Shown piece after piece: positions 32,828-44,529 of a DNA stretch of 64,000 nucleotides. The stretch is from assembly GCA_001939145.1 (NCBI GenBank), contig LSRX01000507.1:146815-210814 (forward strand). The letters are read 5' to 3'. How positions within the stretch are numbered: position 1 is the first letter of the stretch; each line of letters starts with the position of its first letter. The translations under genes were made by a program, and so were the position numbers. Under the pieces are notes generated by a model. The model searched no databases and was not told the DNA's origin. It worked only from the letters and a program-made list of their open reading frames with translations. Origin of the DNA: Symbiodinium microadriaticum. Its lineage: Eukaryota > Sar > Dinophyceae > Suessiales > Symbiodiniaceae.

Positions 32828-33842
32828 GCACTTCTACCCTAAGCGGAAGCGATCGACTTGAAACATGCCATAGCTTGTTTGGTTCCTCTAGACACAGTGA
32901 TTGGGTGGATAAAGACTCTGGGAAGAATAGCAGCCCTAATTGATTATGTCGAAGGGTTTCGGGTCTTGGGAGCCATCACGGATTGACACACTTTGCCCGC
33001 AGATGAGCCGCGACACGCAGCAAGCGGCGCAAAGCAATTATTCTAGATTGGGCAACCGACCGTAGGAAGCTTGGCTCGAATCCTCAGTGACCCCGAAAGG
33101 TGGGAGAACTGCTCTTCCCTGACAGACCACACCCTCGACAATTAGCCTGAAGACTGACACGGAACGCGGAGACGTGCGTCACAATGCATTCTCGCCCGCA
33201 AGGGGCAGAAGAGCCCCTTCAGATTCCTGGCTGCAACGATGAAAGCTCTGGTTGAACAGCTAAACCCTACTAAGGAATCGCAAACGCTAGGTTCTTGCCT
33301 TTGGGGTTAATATGAGGTTGCATGTTAATTAAGTCCTACATAACGCCCACAATGTTGTCACCTGCCTGGTGCATGCGAGATCGTGATTCGCTTAGGCCGT
33401 CGCTGATCTGCGAAGGGTGCTCCATCGCATCAGGAAAGCATCGAGGGCTACCAAGTCACACTTTGTGGCGCTTCGCTTCCACAACCCCCGGACTGCTGCT
33501 TGGGGTGGAACCGCCATGCCTCGGGTTTAGGGAGACGGTAGTACATGATGAAGGGTCTCGCTTGAATGAATACCGCAAGAAGTCGAACCTCCGCACACCC
33601 TCACGCAGAGGGATGGTGTCGATCCGTGAACTCCGACAAACACATGACAACCCCAATGACGCTAAAAGCGCTCTTGGCCTTTTCCTTAAATCCACTCAGA
33701 GCAGTTCTTTGCGACCCAGACCAAAGCAGATGCTGGCAGGGTGATGTTAACGACTTATAACTTATAACTGACTGATCAAAGAATAATGAGTTAATCAAAT
33801 AACTATTAACTACTTAATATTGAACTAGCAACTTAATCAATT

Positions 33843-33871
33843 CTTACTAATTAACTATGTATATAGACATG

Positions 33872-33910
<39 letters not shown>

Positions 33911-33939
33911 NTTACTAATTAACTATGTATATAGACATG

Positions 33940-33979
<40 letters not shown>
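33843..33979. repeat. Exact duplication across a one-base gap
   Basis: The stretch TTACTAATTAACTATG, the CA run and the TA run left of the N at 33911 are repeated identically right of it. See the corresponding finding. Confidence 0.85.
33911..33911. other. Assembly gap (single N)
   Basis: One N lies between two identical copies of a TTACTAATTAAC...(CA)n(TA)n sequence. Confidence 0.99.
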
Positions 33980-33997
<18 letters not shown>

Positions 33998-34136
33998 CAA
34001 TAGCCAAAGCTTGAAAACTTAGAACCCGTACTCCAGCCTCTAAACAAGAAGAACCGAAGACTCGCACACAATGGCAGCAACAAATTAATCCCAAGCACCT
34101 CAAACCCCAAAAAATCTACAGCCCAAACGCCAAGAC

Positions 34137-34300
34137 CATGCTTTTGATGTCGAGGCCGACGAAATGCAGTTGTCCTTTCTGCCTGTACAGCCTGGCAAAT
34201 CTCAGGCCACCGAGCTCTTCCGCCATCCGGCTCTGAACAAACCATTCCAAAGAAGGGTCGACGGATCCGAATGTCAGGGCTCTTCGGTGCAAAAGCCACA
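34137..34300 (-). CDS. Possible exon, unknown protein
   Basis: The minus strand reads RALTFGSVDPSLEWFVQSRM and then AEELGGLRFARLYRQKGQLH, ending at AGCATG|GTC. Composition is balanced and helix-compatible. Another minus frame across the same bases is open too. No family is recognised. Confidence 0.3.
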
Positions 34301-34511
34301 CAGTGTACGGTCTTCGGGTTTAGTTGCCACAGCTCAACCTCAGGGCGGCCGCGTCGTTCCAGCTTCTATCTTCTATCGTCTGGTACCACCTCTAACCGAT
34401 GATGTTGATGTTGGGGTTGATATTTATGCAATAGGGAAGGCTGTGGCACATTTAGAGGAAGGTTCCTTATCTGAGACAAGGAAGGCTGATTTTTTAAAAA
34501 TGCACGCATAG

Positions 34512-36380
34512 GTTACGATTACAGCATGACCCGTAATCAAGAGGTAATGGGAACCACAGACAGTGCATAGAAGAGCCTACTAGAAGTCAAGCGGAGTAGA
34601 ACAGCTTCAGCTACAAACCTCAACAAACTGGAAGAACGCAACGAGATTTTTTGACCTAGACATTCTCTGATGTAGTTCCCGCTTTAGCTTGCCATCTGTA
34701 CGACCAGGACTTTAACATCAACAAACATGCTAGCCAATGAAATTACATTGGAGTCTCTCGGTAGGGTCGGGGCTTCTAGAACCAGGGTTTTTGTTCTGAA
34801 GGTGTACGGTGTGAGCTTAGAGTTCAAGATTTCCTGTCAGGATTTAGGGTACGTGCTTCGGGAAGTTCTTCCCAAACGTTCGCCAGGACAGTGGTTGCTT
34901 TATGGCTTAAGGAACTGCGTATCTAGTCTCTGTATACTGTGCCAAAAAGCTAGGGTGCACTAGCTACTACTTTCCAAGAAAACCCAAAACTTGGTACTGT
35001 GGGCTACTGAAGCCTTTGGGCCCGAACGCTCCAAAGTAGAGATCCCTGGAGCGCCGCCGGTTGGGTGGACTTCGCAGGAAAACATGTCGAGATGTAGGTT
35101 TCGCGTTTAGTAATTTAGGATTAGGATAGGGCTTGTAAGGTTTAGGGTCCTTCTAATCGGCACACTATCATTTAATTCGGGTACGTTGTCCAGAATCCCG
35201 AACACCGCTGGTTTCACCTAGGGCTCCCTCATAGCTGAGTATCTAGATTTTTCCCTTGGCTGGCCAGTCAGAGCTTCCAGCAGAAGAACATCTTACATAA
35301 GTGCTGCGGACTGACAGCAGCAACAACTGTACATAGAAGACATGCAGGCGCGAGATTAAGGTTCTGCTTTCGCAAATGGGGGGGACTCGCAAGGTCACGT
35401 CACGGACACAGACGTCGTGCGTCTCAAGCCCGGGACTGTATATCAAGGGTTCAAGGTCGATGTTTTCGGCATATAGAGCTTAGGGTGGAAGGATTCAGGG
35501 CTAATTGGACACCTAAAGGAGGCAGCATCAAGGCATCAAAGTGCCCATTGCTAAGCGGGAGGCAGCTTCGGCGTTGGAAGAGCTGCACTGGCGTGAAGCT
35601 TCGGGTCCCAGATATCACTCAGCGGTCCAAGATAAAAGCCCCCAGCGGACAAAACAAAACACCCCCACAAATGCTCTGCAATCGACAGACACATAGAATA
35701 GAACAAAACCCTGAACCATGCGTCGCAAGGGCTTGGGGCTTTGAGTTTGATCATACTTCCGGCGGTAAGCTCCGCGATCCCGGCAAAAAAACGGAACCCA
35801 CCAGGAAAACAACACACAGAGCAAAACACTGTCCAGTATCCAAACGAAACCCAGACAAAGTCTACATCGTGAACATCAGGACCTCAGGAACATGAAATTG
35901 AGTTAGAAGGACATCATTCCGGAAACCCCAGGCCTGTGAGAGCTTGGGTTTAAATGCCTCTTGCATCTGAAAAGAAGTCTAGGTCTAGGTATGAAGGAAG
36001 CTAGTTGAAGCCGCTCAGGCTTACGCCATAAACGTTTAATCATCTAGCCTACATGGCCCTAACTCCTAATAACATATAACTACTAAACTTAATTGTTCTG
36101 CAGCCTTAAGCTTCATCCGCGCACTGCAGATCTTCGAGCCAAAGGGCTCATGACTGCTCAGCTGCAGCCGCCTCCCCTCCGCGCAGGATTGACAAAGGCC
36201 TTAGCGTCGGGTCATCTCAAGCAGCAGGAGTGCAACCTAAGGGCCGCATAAAACCAAAAGCTAATTACAGTATGTTTAGCTGGGTTTAGGATGGGTTAAG
36301 AGGGCTTTCGCATAGCAGAGCTCCCAAGCACGGATCCTACTATGTTGAGGTCTACGGTAGGCCGAAACTTCTCAAACTTG
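34512..36380. other. Spacer without a supportable gene
   Basis: Degenerate telomere-like words are frequent (34850, 35130, 35470). A plus frame of 136 codons at 35485-35895 is Lys/Pro/Thr-rich with no domain, and I do not call it. Confidence 0.45.
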
Positions 36381-36476
36381 CAAATCTGTGCAGAATCGAT
36401 GCATCCAGAGCAGCGTCCACTTGGTCCGGGGAGAATAAGCCCAAATTAGCGATCATTGAGACTCCCCAGAAGGGCC
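36380..36476 (-). CDS. Possible exon, unknown protein
   Basis: After CCAAG|GG the minus strand reads GPFWGVSMIANLGLFSPDQV and then DAALDASILHRF, a hydrophobic turn plus helix. The 3' end is not fixed. No family is recognised. Confidence 0.3.
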
Positions 36477-37101
36477 CTTGGAAACGAGCTGAACGCGAAA
36501 CACTCAACCTCACCGTTGCACGCCCTATCGGCTTCTTCAAGTACTTCTCGAAAAAGCAGAGTCGTTTGCAAGGGTCCTGATTTACTGAATTCCAGCCTCG
36601 TCCTAGGTAAGCTGTCTCATGAGTCATGGGTGCTTATAAGCAAGACGGCAGCTATCATTACCATATCTACAGCGGCTACAAGTACAAGTTAAATACTTAT
36701 GTAGCCACATAGTTGTGATGCCGATCCCATGAAGAAACATAAAGCAGGATGTGACCAGGACCGGCGGGCACTTTCCTTCGACAAACGAAACAGAAACTGC
36801 AACAGCCCCACCCTGTAAACTGACACTGCCAGGCACTACCACGTCCTACTGCATGCCTGCGACAGTCATCATAGTCATACTGGCACCGGCAACAATTGCG
36901 GCACTAAGAGTTCCCAGCATGTCCTAGCAATGATTAAATGGAAACTGCAGCTGCGCCCTTGCTTCTCGCAGGTTTCGTCAACAGAATCGCGGCTCCCTGC
37001 GAAGTAAAGAGGATACTGTGCTACCATGCCGCGGTGTAAACTGCAGGAGCTCTACTGCAAAACTTCTCCCCACACCCCGCCATGCCTGAGCCGTTGTAAA
37101 C

Positions 37102-37197
37102 CTGATGTCGATCACGCAGAGTAGCCTTCTGTCGAAAGTCTGCATCTAAATCACCCTGTACTAAGCCGTCTAGGCGCCCGAATCTGAAATCGATCGG
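37102..37197 (-). CDS. Possible 32-codon exon, unknown protein
   Basis: A TTTTCAG acceptor and a CATCAG|GTTT donor bound exactly 32 codons, phase 0 at both ends, reading PIDFRFGRLDGLVQGDLDAD and then FRQKATLRDRHQ. The exon has good splice sites and charged, protein-like content. It has no neighbour that joins it and no recognised family. Confidence 0.35.
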
Positions 37198-37924
37198 CTG
37201 AAAACACCTCAGCAAAGCCCAAGCCAGCTGTATCTTATGTAGACACTGATACAATCTGATACAACAAAGGTAACTCTTCCAGGGCGAAGGCAACCACCGC
37301 GTGGCCAGGCTCACAGGGCTGCACACAAGACCAGAGACGCTGGAAACAGCCTCAAGGGTATTGGGCTTGGGGTTTTGTGCTTGTTGGTTAGGGTTCGGGG
37401 ATTGAAGGTCTATCCGGCAAGGACTGGTTCATAGCGCTCGGGACATGTTAAGGTTGGGGGTTTGTGGTGTGAGGATTTGCAGTGTCGGATTCTCGGCAGC
37501 AGCATAAGCATGGACCTCCATGCACGGCTCCGTGGTAGAAGCGGGATATGGGAAACACGAGACTCGCAGTTTCGGCCATAGAAACCACATGCGCAACTGG
37601 ACCCTGAACTTGTCCGGCAGAAACTCTCGGACTCTAGGAATTGCACACCCTGATTTTTACTGAAGCGGCAAAAACTGTAAGCTTGCTGAGCCCCTAAGAC
37701 ACGCCATCCTCAAATCTTGAAGACCCAAATGTCAATGATACAACCCTGCATCGCTGTATAGGGGACCGTCATGCCGCAAACTAAATCTTCTCGGGGACTT
37801 TGGGTGTTAAGTCGTTAGGGATTCTTTCTTGTGGCTTCTATGTACGATTCCTTAAGAAAAGGCATGCCATTTCGGCCACAGGTATGCTTTTACTTTTAGA
37901 GGACTCTTAGGGAAAGGCGTCGAT

Positions 37925-37925
37925 N
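37925..37925. other. Assembly gap (single N) beside a G run
   Basis: One N is followed by a run of ten G residues and further G-rich sequence. Confidence 0.99.
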
Positions 37926-39031
37926 GGGGGGGGGGAAGGGGGGCATCAATTAAGGTCTTCCTATAGCAGCTCACATAATCTCTCCATGTTGGGCGAGATG
38001 CCGCCGCAGCAGGGCCTTCAGCCAGGCTCGAGCTCATGGCGCCCAGCGCGTCGCCTTGGAGGACCCACGCTGGGCTAGGGCTTCGGCCTTTCATACCAGA
38101 AGGATGCGATGAAGGAGGGCTTCTGGGTTTAGCCGTTTAAGAATCTATGTTTCTGAAAAAAGTTCAGGATTCAAAGACTCGGGTTAAGGGCTGCAACAAG
38201 AAGGGGTCACGAAACCCAGCACAACGCTCGTGGAAGTAGTAGAAACAACGGGCGGAAACGCTTTAAGATGCACATTCAAACAACAGGCTTCCCGGACCGC
38301 TGTGGTCCTGCTCCTTGCGGTTTAGGGGTTTAGTTTATGGGTTTTGGGGGGTCTGTCGGTGATGTCGAGCTGAACTGGGGGTTTAGGTGAAAGTCAGGTT
38401 AGGGTGTACAGAACATGGGCTGAGGATAAACTGATCCACGAACCAGTACCTCAGACAAAAAATGTAAACAAAACAACACCAGAACGACAAACACACACAA
38501 GACCCTCACCCCAAAGGCACAGCCACAACACAGGTCTTGCTTGAGATATGTGACATCCTCTGCCCATGACATCGGGATGGGAGTTGCAGGTTAAAGCTTG
38601 CGGCAACGAGAAGCCATGCTATGCAACCTTGCAGGTGCTCCTCGCAGACTTTAAGGTCGCAGGTTTGGGGAGTGGCGGATGAGTTTAGGATGTCACGGTG
38701 AAAAGCTATCTGTACCCTAACCGAGGCTTGAAGAATGTGTTGCGAGTCACGACAGGCTGCATGGCAGCCGCCCCGAAGACCCAGCGAACGGTATTCGGCG
38801 ACGTGTCTGGCAGCGGCACTCGTGACGAAAGACAAAACTTGGTGTGGGGAGTACTTTGCAGGCATTTGGGGCTTCGGTGTAGTATATCTCTATTTGTATT
38901 AGTGCGTGACGGTAGGAGGCAATCTAGCCTCGGCTAGCTTCGCGAAGTGGGATTTGAAGATGCTCATGCTTCTCACTGCAATGGCCGAAGGCTGAAGTGG
39001 TCGTGCGAATCCTGCGTGCATATATTCACAG

Positions 39032-39174
39032 GAAAGTCTCAAGGACCAAATCTCTCAAAGATATCTGCAGTCGTTCGGCGCCTGGCCGAGATCGCGATGC
39101 ACTCTACCGAACGTCCAGAGGAGGAGCGTAGCAAGTCAACCTCCACAGCATCGTGGGAAGACCGCCGCCGCTAG
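39032..39174 (+). CDS. Possible 3'-terminal exon, unknown protein
   Basis: After a TATTCACAG acceptor the plus strand reads KSQGPNLSKISAVVRRLAEI and then AMHSTERPEEERSKSTSTAS, ending WEDRRR and TAG at 39172. The helix followed by a charged, Ser/Thr-rich tail is typical of a protein C terminus. No family is recognised. Confidence 0.35.
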
Positions 39175-39349
39175 AGCTCGAAACAAGATTATTAAAGCTA
39201 GCATGGCGGCCGCCAAGAAACAAACATCAATGCACAAACCTGTCAAGAACCCGATGAAGTCATACTGCTGTCTCTCTCGGGAAGCGGGAAGCATCCACGA
39301 GTCCACAAGGAGACGTCAGGAGTTCTTCGAATCTTCCGTGACTCGGGGG

Positions 39350-39394
39350 NNNNNNNNNNNNNNNNNNNNNNNNNNNNNNNNNNNNNNNNNNNNN
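39350..39394. other. Assembly gap (45 N) flanked by G runs
   Basis: Forty-five N lie between CGGGGG on the left and a run of nine G on the right. Confidence 0.99.
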
Positions 39395-39719
39395 GGGGGG
39401 GGGCGGGCTTCTCACAGTCTCAGCTTCGGGCAAAAAGGATTTGAAAATAGTTCTTGGGGCTTGGCGTGTAATGTGGCGGCGTCTTTAGCCAGGTGGGGGG
39501 GGAGGTCTATAATGCGTCTTTTGGTTGGCTTATTCATTCCGTTGCCGCTGCCAATTTGAAGGGGGGTCTGGAATGCCTGTTTTGGCCGCCTGATTTTTGT
39601 GTTCCATTTCCGGTCAGTCTTAAGTCACTCACAATTTTCCCCTCTGAAGCCCGAACTCTGCTAAACCCCAAATCCCCCCTCCAAACCCCGAAACCCTGGC
39701 CCTCAAGCCCGAATCTCGC

Positions 39720-39780
39720 TCCAATACTAAGCCCCTTAAAAACCCTAAACCCTAACCCACCCCAAACCCTATCGTTAGTA
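39720..39780. repeat. Interstitial telomere-like CCCTAAA repeats
   Basis: AAAACCCTAAACCCTAACCC is followed by ACCCCAAACCCTA. These are short tandem plant-type telomere words inside degenerate flanks. Confidence 0.75.
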
Positions 39781-39801
39781 CCCCTCTAAGGCCCTTTCTT
39801 C

Positions 39802-40060
39802 GGACTGAGAACAGCAACCTTAAGCTTTCAAAAACTCTCTAAAGGGTTTTAGTTCTAGGACGGCCTAAGCTCGGGTTTCAGGTGGGCTTTGCCTAAGGTT
39901 GGGTCTTGGGACTGAGAACAGCAACCTTCAACTTTCTGCAGCCCTCGAAGAAGTTTCAAAAAACCTTAGGCTCGGGTTTTAGGTGGGGTTTACTTGAGGC
40001 TTGGGTCATGGGACTCAAAACAGCAGTCTGGGTCTTGGGACTCGGAACAGCAACCGTCAG
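39802..40060. repeat. Tandem repeat with about 105-base period
   Basis: GGACTGAGAACAGCAACC occurs at 39802 and 39908. Diverged starts lie at 40011 (GGACTCAAAACAGCAG) and 40037 (GGACTCGGAACAGCAACC). Each full unit continues into AGCTTTC-like, GGCTCGGGTTT(C/T)AGGTGGG and GGTCTTGGG segments. Confidence 0.75.
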
Positions 40061-40094
40061 CTTTCCAAGAAGATCCCAACCACTCCAAACCCAC

Positions 40095-40390
40095 CGAACC
40101 CTCCTAAATCCTTCTGCGTAAGCCCACCTACCGAACCCTTCTAAACCCTTCTGCTTAAGAACAACAATTCGCCGAAACCTATCGACTGAAGCTAAGCACC
40201 CCAGGGCCCGCGAAACCTACCGAACCCTCCTCAACCCTTCTACCGAAGCACCGAAACCTAATGGACCCTCCTAAAGACTTCTCCTGAAGCCCCGCAGACC
40301 CCAAATCAACCCAAGCCCCCACGAAAGCCTCCCATGTCATCCCAAAAAGAAACCTACCAAGCCCTCCTAAGCCGTGTGCTTAAGCTAAAT
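40095..40390. repeat. Short-unit tandem repeat (ACCCTCCTAAACCCTTCTGCTTAAG-like)
   Basis: At least six diverged copies of a 25-60-base unit, built from CCGAACCCTNCTAAACCC and TTCTGCTTAAG parts, follow the 105-base array directly. The core is itself telomere-like. Confidence 0.65.
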
Positions 40391-42330
40391 CATATTGATC
40401 AAGCCATCCGGAGGAGAGGGGGGGTTAAAGACGCCACGACAGTAGGGACCAGGAATGCAAGATCCAGGCACTAGGGCATGAAGCCCGGGTTTGGGATTTC
40501 AGAGCTTGGGTCTGCTCCGTTGTGCTCGGCAGCTGAGTTTAATTTGCCATTAAAAGGATACCATCTCTGCACTCTAATGTCCCCGGTATAGTAAGCAAGA
40601 GCCCAGTGTTGAAGCGCTGCCCTTGGCGGCTAATAGGGGGTACTGACACCGTGTTCATAATGGGGAGCCCTTGGGAATCGAACACTATTACTAACTCTAT
40701 ATGCACTCTCCAGATTTTGTCGTGCTGCAGACGAGCCGAATCTCAAATTAAGGCTCATACACCAAGTAAACTGTAACAGTACCATTATGCCCCAAACTGG
40801 GTTATACACAAGGCGACCACGTGTAATCCTGAAAGGCTGCTGACGACTCATGAAGATGCTCTGCACAAGCGATTGAAGGAGGGCTTATTGTCGCAGCCTT
40901 GTTGTGGCCCGTAGTGTTCAGCCAAGTGCTGACAGCGAGGGTCAGCCTTCAGGTGGAAATGGAAGCAGAGTCATTCTGAGCGCAATAGCTAGCGCTACAA
41001 GCCGTGATGCCCTCAAATAGGGCCCTTCTAAGCCTGCACACCAGCTACCAAATGAACATCCTACCGGGCAGCATGCACTGTGCTAACGTCAGCCTCATCT
41101 TTAGAATCCCCCTCGTAATTGCAAAATCCAATTACCATGTAACTGTCTCACGAACATCGCTATCCACCCCCAAATGCCTGGTCGACTCCACGAGGGCCGA
41201 CCGCTGACCAGCAAGGACCTTCCGCGCTCGAGGTTTTGTCAAGGCTCTTGTGGCGTATGGCGTGCGAGAGAATGCAGGACACACCACGGCCTCATGCGAA
41301 AAGCCCCGACTCATGAACTGTAAAAGATCACTTGAAACAGCTGGGCGACGAGACCTCCTCTAAAGCTCCGAAAGCACCGGGGCCACCCGTTAACAGGGCT
41401 GTCCTGCAGCACAGGGTTTTGGTGGTTCTAAGGTTTGGAGCCTTAGGAGTATAGAGCTTTCAGCGTTTAGGGTGATCCTTATTATGGATCGGCAGCAATA
41501 TCATTTCTGGCTGGACTTGGCCTCTCCACAGCTGTGGTTTAGGGTTTATTAAGCTATTAACTTCTGATTGAGCCTAAAGGTGCACAGGATGTTAAAGGCT
41601 TGCTGTTGGCGTTTCGACGCAGGCTTTGCGGCTGCGACTAACTGCGACTAACTGGATCTTTCTCTCTACCACCGGCCAGTACTACGTGGCGACTAGAGCC
41701 AGCACAAGTGAGGGTACTATGACCTTTGGTCAAGCACCTCGCAAAACAGTGCCTGAAGAGACCAACAAAAACAAGATTCTCATTGAGCAGGAGCATTCTC
41801 ATTGAGCAGGAGCGTTCGTCTTCTTGCCATGCCTGTAAGAAACACACGGACTGCAAGACAGGCTTACTACAGATTACGAGGCTTTCATATCAGGGATGTG
41901 GAGCCGCTGCTAGCAAACCTCAGCCCCCAAGCCCGAAGGCACAAACCCAGCTGTGCTTGGCTCGGCCCTTATCCCCATCCAATAATTCTTACTTGGGTTA
42001 TCTGATTTCGTTACAAGCTACTTAGCATGAGACTCGTCAGTCAACCAAAAAGATAGGTACGATCTGTGCGTTTCCGAATCGAACCAGATCTGAGAACCCC
42101 TGGAACAGCCCGAGAAGGCTCAGAAGGCTTCTAAGACCAGAAGATGTTCTGACCTCTAGGCTCCTTTTCACAAGAGTTATGCAGGATCCGTCCCAATGTC
42201 CTGAGAGCTTCCAGACCAGGCGGCTGGCCGCTGGAGAGCACTTTGCGAGAAACGACGTCAGAGACTCGCGGCGAGACACGCGCGATGATCCCAATGTTGA
42301 CCTTTCTGGACTGAAGGTCGGGCTTCACGA
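40391..42330. other. Spacer without a supportable gene
   Basis: No exon with acceptable splice sites and protein-like content was found on either strand. A GATTCTCATTGAGCAGGAGC segment is tandemly doubled at about 41775-41815. Confidence 0.4.
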
Positions 42331-42843
42331 CTATACAACGAGGACGGGGATATGGGTGACGATGAGCATCCAGATGAGGATACAGACTTGACTAGCATCA
42401 TCACAAGGATGTCGATGCGCGGGAATACAGAGAAGGGGGACAAGCAAGTGAAGGATAATGATGGTGGTGATCTTGATGACGACGGACCCCTCCGCACCAT
42501 CAGACCACCATGTAAATTCACGGAAGAGGGACCACAATAAATCGACAAGGCAAGCTGCCATTGTAGCCCATGTGTGAGCCCGGCGTAGGAGCTTCTGCCG
42601 CCGTGTCTTGGAGTTCTCTCTCTCGGTGCGGAGCATGTCTTCCAGCTCCTGAAGCAGAGAGGGGGTATGAATATGGACCCCTTCCAGCATTGCCGAGCAT
42701 GAATCGCACACGGCAATGGCCCGCATAAACCGCGACCCCTCACACCTGCTCCGTTTCTCAGGCTCTACAAGCCCTCTGCTCGTCGTGATGCTAGATGAAT
42801 ACAGTATAACGGGAAAAGATGCCATGCGTCGGGTAGGACACAT
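42331..42843 (-). CDS. Possible exon, unknown protein with Cys pairs and a hydrophobic segment
   Basis: The minus frame is open for 170 codons. Its middle reads FMRAIAVCDSCSAMLEGVHI and then SLLQELEDMLRTERENSKTR, a likely amphipathic helix, followed by TWATMAACLVDLLWSLFREF. The part after about codon 110 is hydrophobic and AT-rich and may be intron (candidate donor CATG|GTGG). A CEGS...CDSC arrangement could hold metal but is not a known finger. No family is recognised. Confidence 0.35.
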   Translation of the reverse strand: MCPTRRMASFPVILYSSSITTSRGLVEPEKRSRCEGSRFMRAIAVCDSCSAMLEGVHIHTPSLLQELEDMLRTERENSKTRRQKLLRRAHTWATMAACLVDLLWSLFREFTWWSDGAEGSVVIKITTIIILHLLVPLLCIPAHRHPCDDASQVCILIWMLIVTHIPVLVV

Positions 42844-42849
42844 TCGAAC

Positions 42850-44330
42850 AAATTCCCATGATGTTGGGGCACGCTTCGAGGCCCTGAGTTCTTTTAGACA
42901 TAGGGTTCAGAGCTTCAACATGGGTTGCAATGCCTAGAGCGGCTTACGTTTGACATGGGCTGGTAGAGCTCATATTAAATACTTGTTGGTTTGCAAGCAT
43001 TCGAGTAGAAGGTCCAGGTCAAAGGGTGATGGGGTTTCGCACTTGTTGAAGATGAGGGTCAAAGCAGTTGGGGGGGCAACATAAGATCACCGATGCTTAG
43101 CCCGTCACACCTTCGTCTCCAAACCCAAACCCTCCTAAGGTCATAAACTAATCTCTTCGAATCGCGGTAGTTCACACATCAAACCGCAAACCTCAAGCCC
43201 GGAAGCGATCGAACTTAAAACTGTCAAACCCATCTTAAACCCCTTGTGCCCTATACACCTGAAGACGCCTACAACTCCCGCACCCTCATTCTCTCAGGCC
43301 GTTCTCAAGGCCCACGCATGGCCCCTTGTTTGTGAAACCTCAACATACCTAAACCCATCATGAAACCCAAATCGCTTCGTCAAAGTGGCCCGGGCGTAAT
43401 TTGGATCTCGGAGAGCTCGTTGGAGCACCTCGCTGAGGTCTACAATGCAGGGCTTACTGGGTATATATATATATATATACAGTCTGTATAGGTTTATGCA
43501 CGGTTGATAAACTGATACAGGCTGTATCGGTTTGGGGTTTCAGGGCTTATAGGTTTCCCTAGGCCTTTTTAGGGTCAGGGCATCATAGCCTAAACTAGCC
43601 ACCCTCCTCGAAACTAGCGTTGGAGCCCCATCTACCGCCGCTTCAAGAGACGATGGTGTGCCATGAACCGCTTACCACATTCCATGTTCGTTTTAAGGTC
43701 GACGCTCAACCGAAAAGACCCCAAAGAAAAAGCTAAATCATGTAAACTCTCGGCCCTGAGCCCAAACCAATATCAGCCAAAATCGAAATGCACGAATAGA
43801 GCCCCACACCCGGAAGCCCAACGCCCCTAACCCACCTCCAGGGCGGTGGCGGCGCCGTCCGGACCGCGACAGGCTCCGGTCCTCACTCTGAATTGGTGCT
43901 TTCGAGCCTTATATAGCCTGTCCTAAAATGACCTCTTTCTGAAGCCTCAGCGTCTGCCCAAGCCATAAATCGCAAAAACACTGTAAACTGAGAGACTGGA
44001 ACCTTGATCCGGCCCAAGCACATTACCCCGAAACCCAAGGGACAATGCTTCCCTAACAAATGCAATAACAATTGTACAAGCCCGTATTTCCGACCTTATA
44101 AGGCAAGGCCTCATCATCCCCTATACTGGTTGCAAGCTTCGTAGGAAGCAGGGCTTTGATTGGCAGTATAGGCAGATGAAACCCAAAGTATACACTCACC
44201 AATAGCCAGGGAAAGGAGCATAGATATTCACTGATTGACAAAAAGCCACCAAAAACGTGCTTCAGACGAACGCCTACCTGATCCCTAAACCCTATAACCC
44301 TAAACCCTAAAACCCTAAACCCCTCTAACC
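42850..44330. other. Spacer with telomere-like words
   Basis: No gene is supportable. A TA microsatellite lies at about 43461-43480. CCCTAAAC and GGGTTTCAGGG words are scattered throughout. Confidence 0.45.
44284..44330. repeat. Interstitial CCCTAAA telomere-like array
   Basis: CCCTAAACCCTATAACCCTA is followed by AACCCTAAAACCCTAAACCC. It is paired in opposite orientation with the GGGTTTAG array at 44470-44520. Confidence 0.8.
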
Positions 44331-44340
44331 ACGGCCTCAC

Positions 44341-44428
44341 CAGCTCCGCTGATGTCTGCAGGGCCGCCGACGCGGCGCCTGCGCCCACGGCACCCGCAGA
44401 GGCCAAAGCAGCCAACGCCGCCAGTGGC
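44341..44428 (-). CDS. Possible exon, Ala-rich helix
   Basis: Between TCAAAG|G and GAGCTG|GTGAGG the minus strand reads PLAALAALASAGAVGAGAAS and then AALQTSAEL (one base plus 29 codons, ending phase 0). The content suits a transit-peptide or membrane-helix region. GC-rich coding contrasts sharply with the telomere-like repeats directly beside it. No family is recognised. Confidence 0.35.
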
Positions 44429-44469
44429 CTTTGAGGCTTTTGAAGAGTGTTTCAACACCGATTAAGGGT

Positions 44470-44520
44470 TGAGGGTTTAGAGTTTAGGGGTTTAGGGTTT
44501 TGGGGTTTAGGGTTTGGGTT
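44470..44520. repeat. Interstitial TTTAGGG telomere-like array
   Basis: GGGTTTAGAGTTTAGGGG is followed by TTTAGGGTTTTGGGGTTTAG, mostly seven-base periodic with one-base slips. Confidence 0.8.
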
Positions 44521-44529
44521 CTATGGGGC

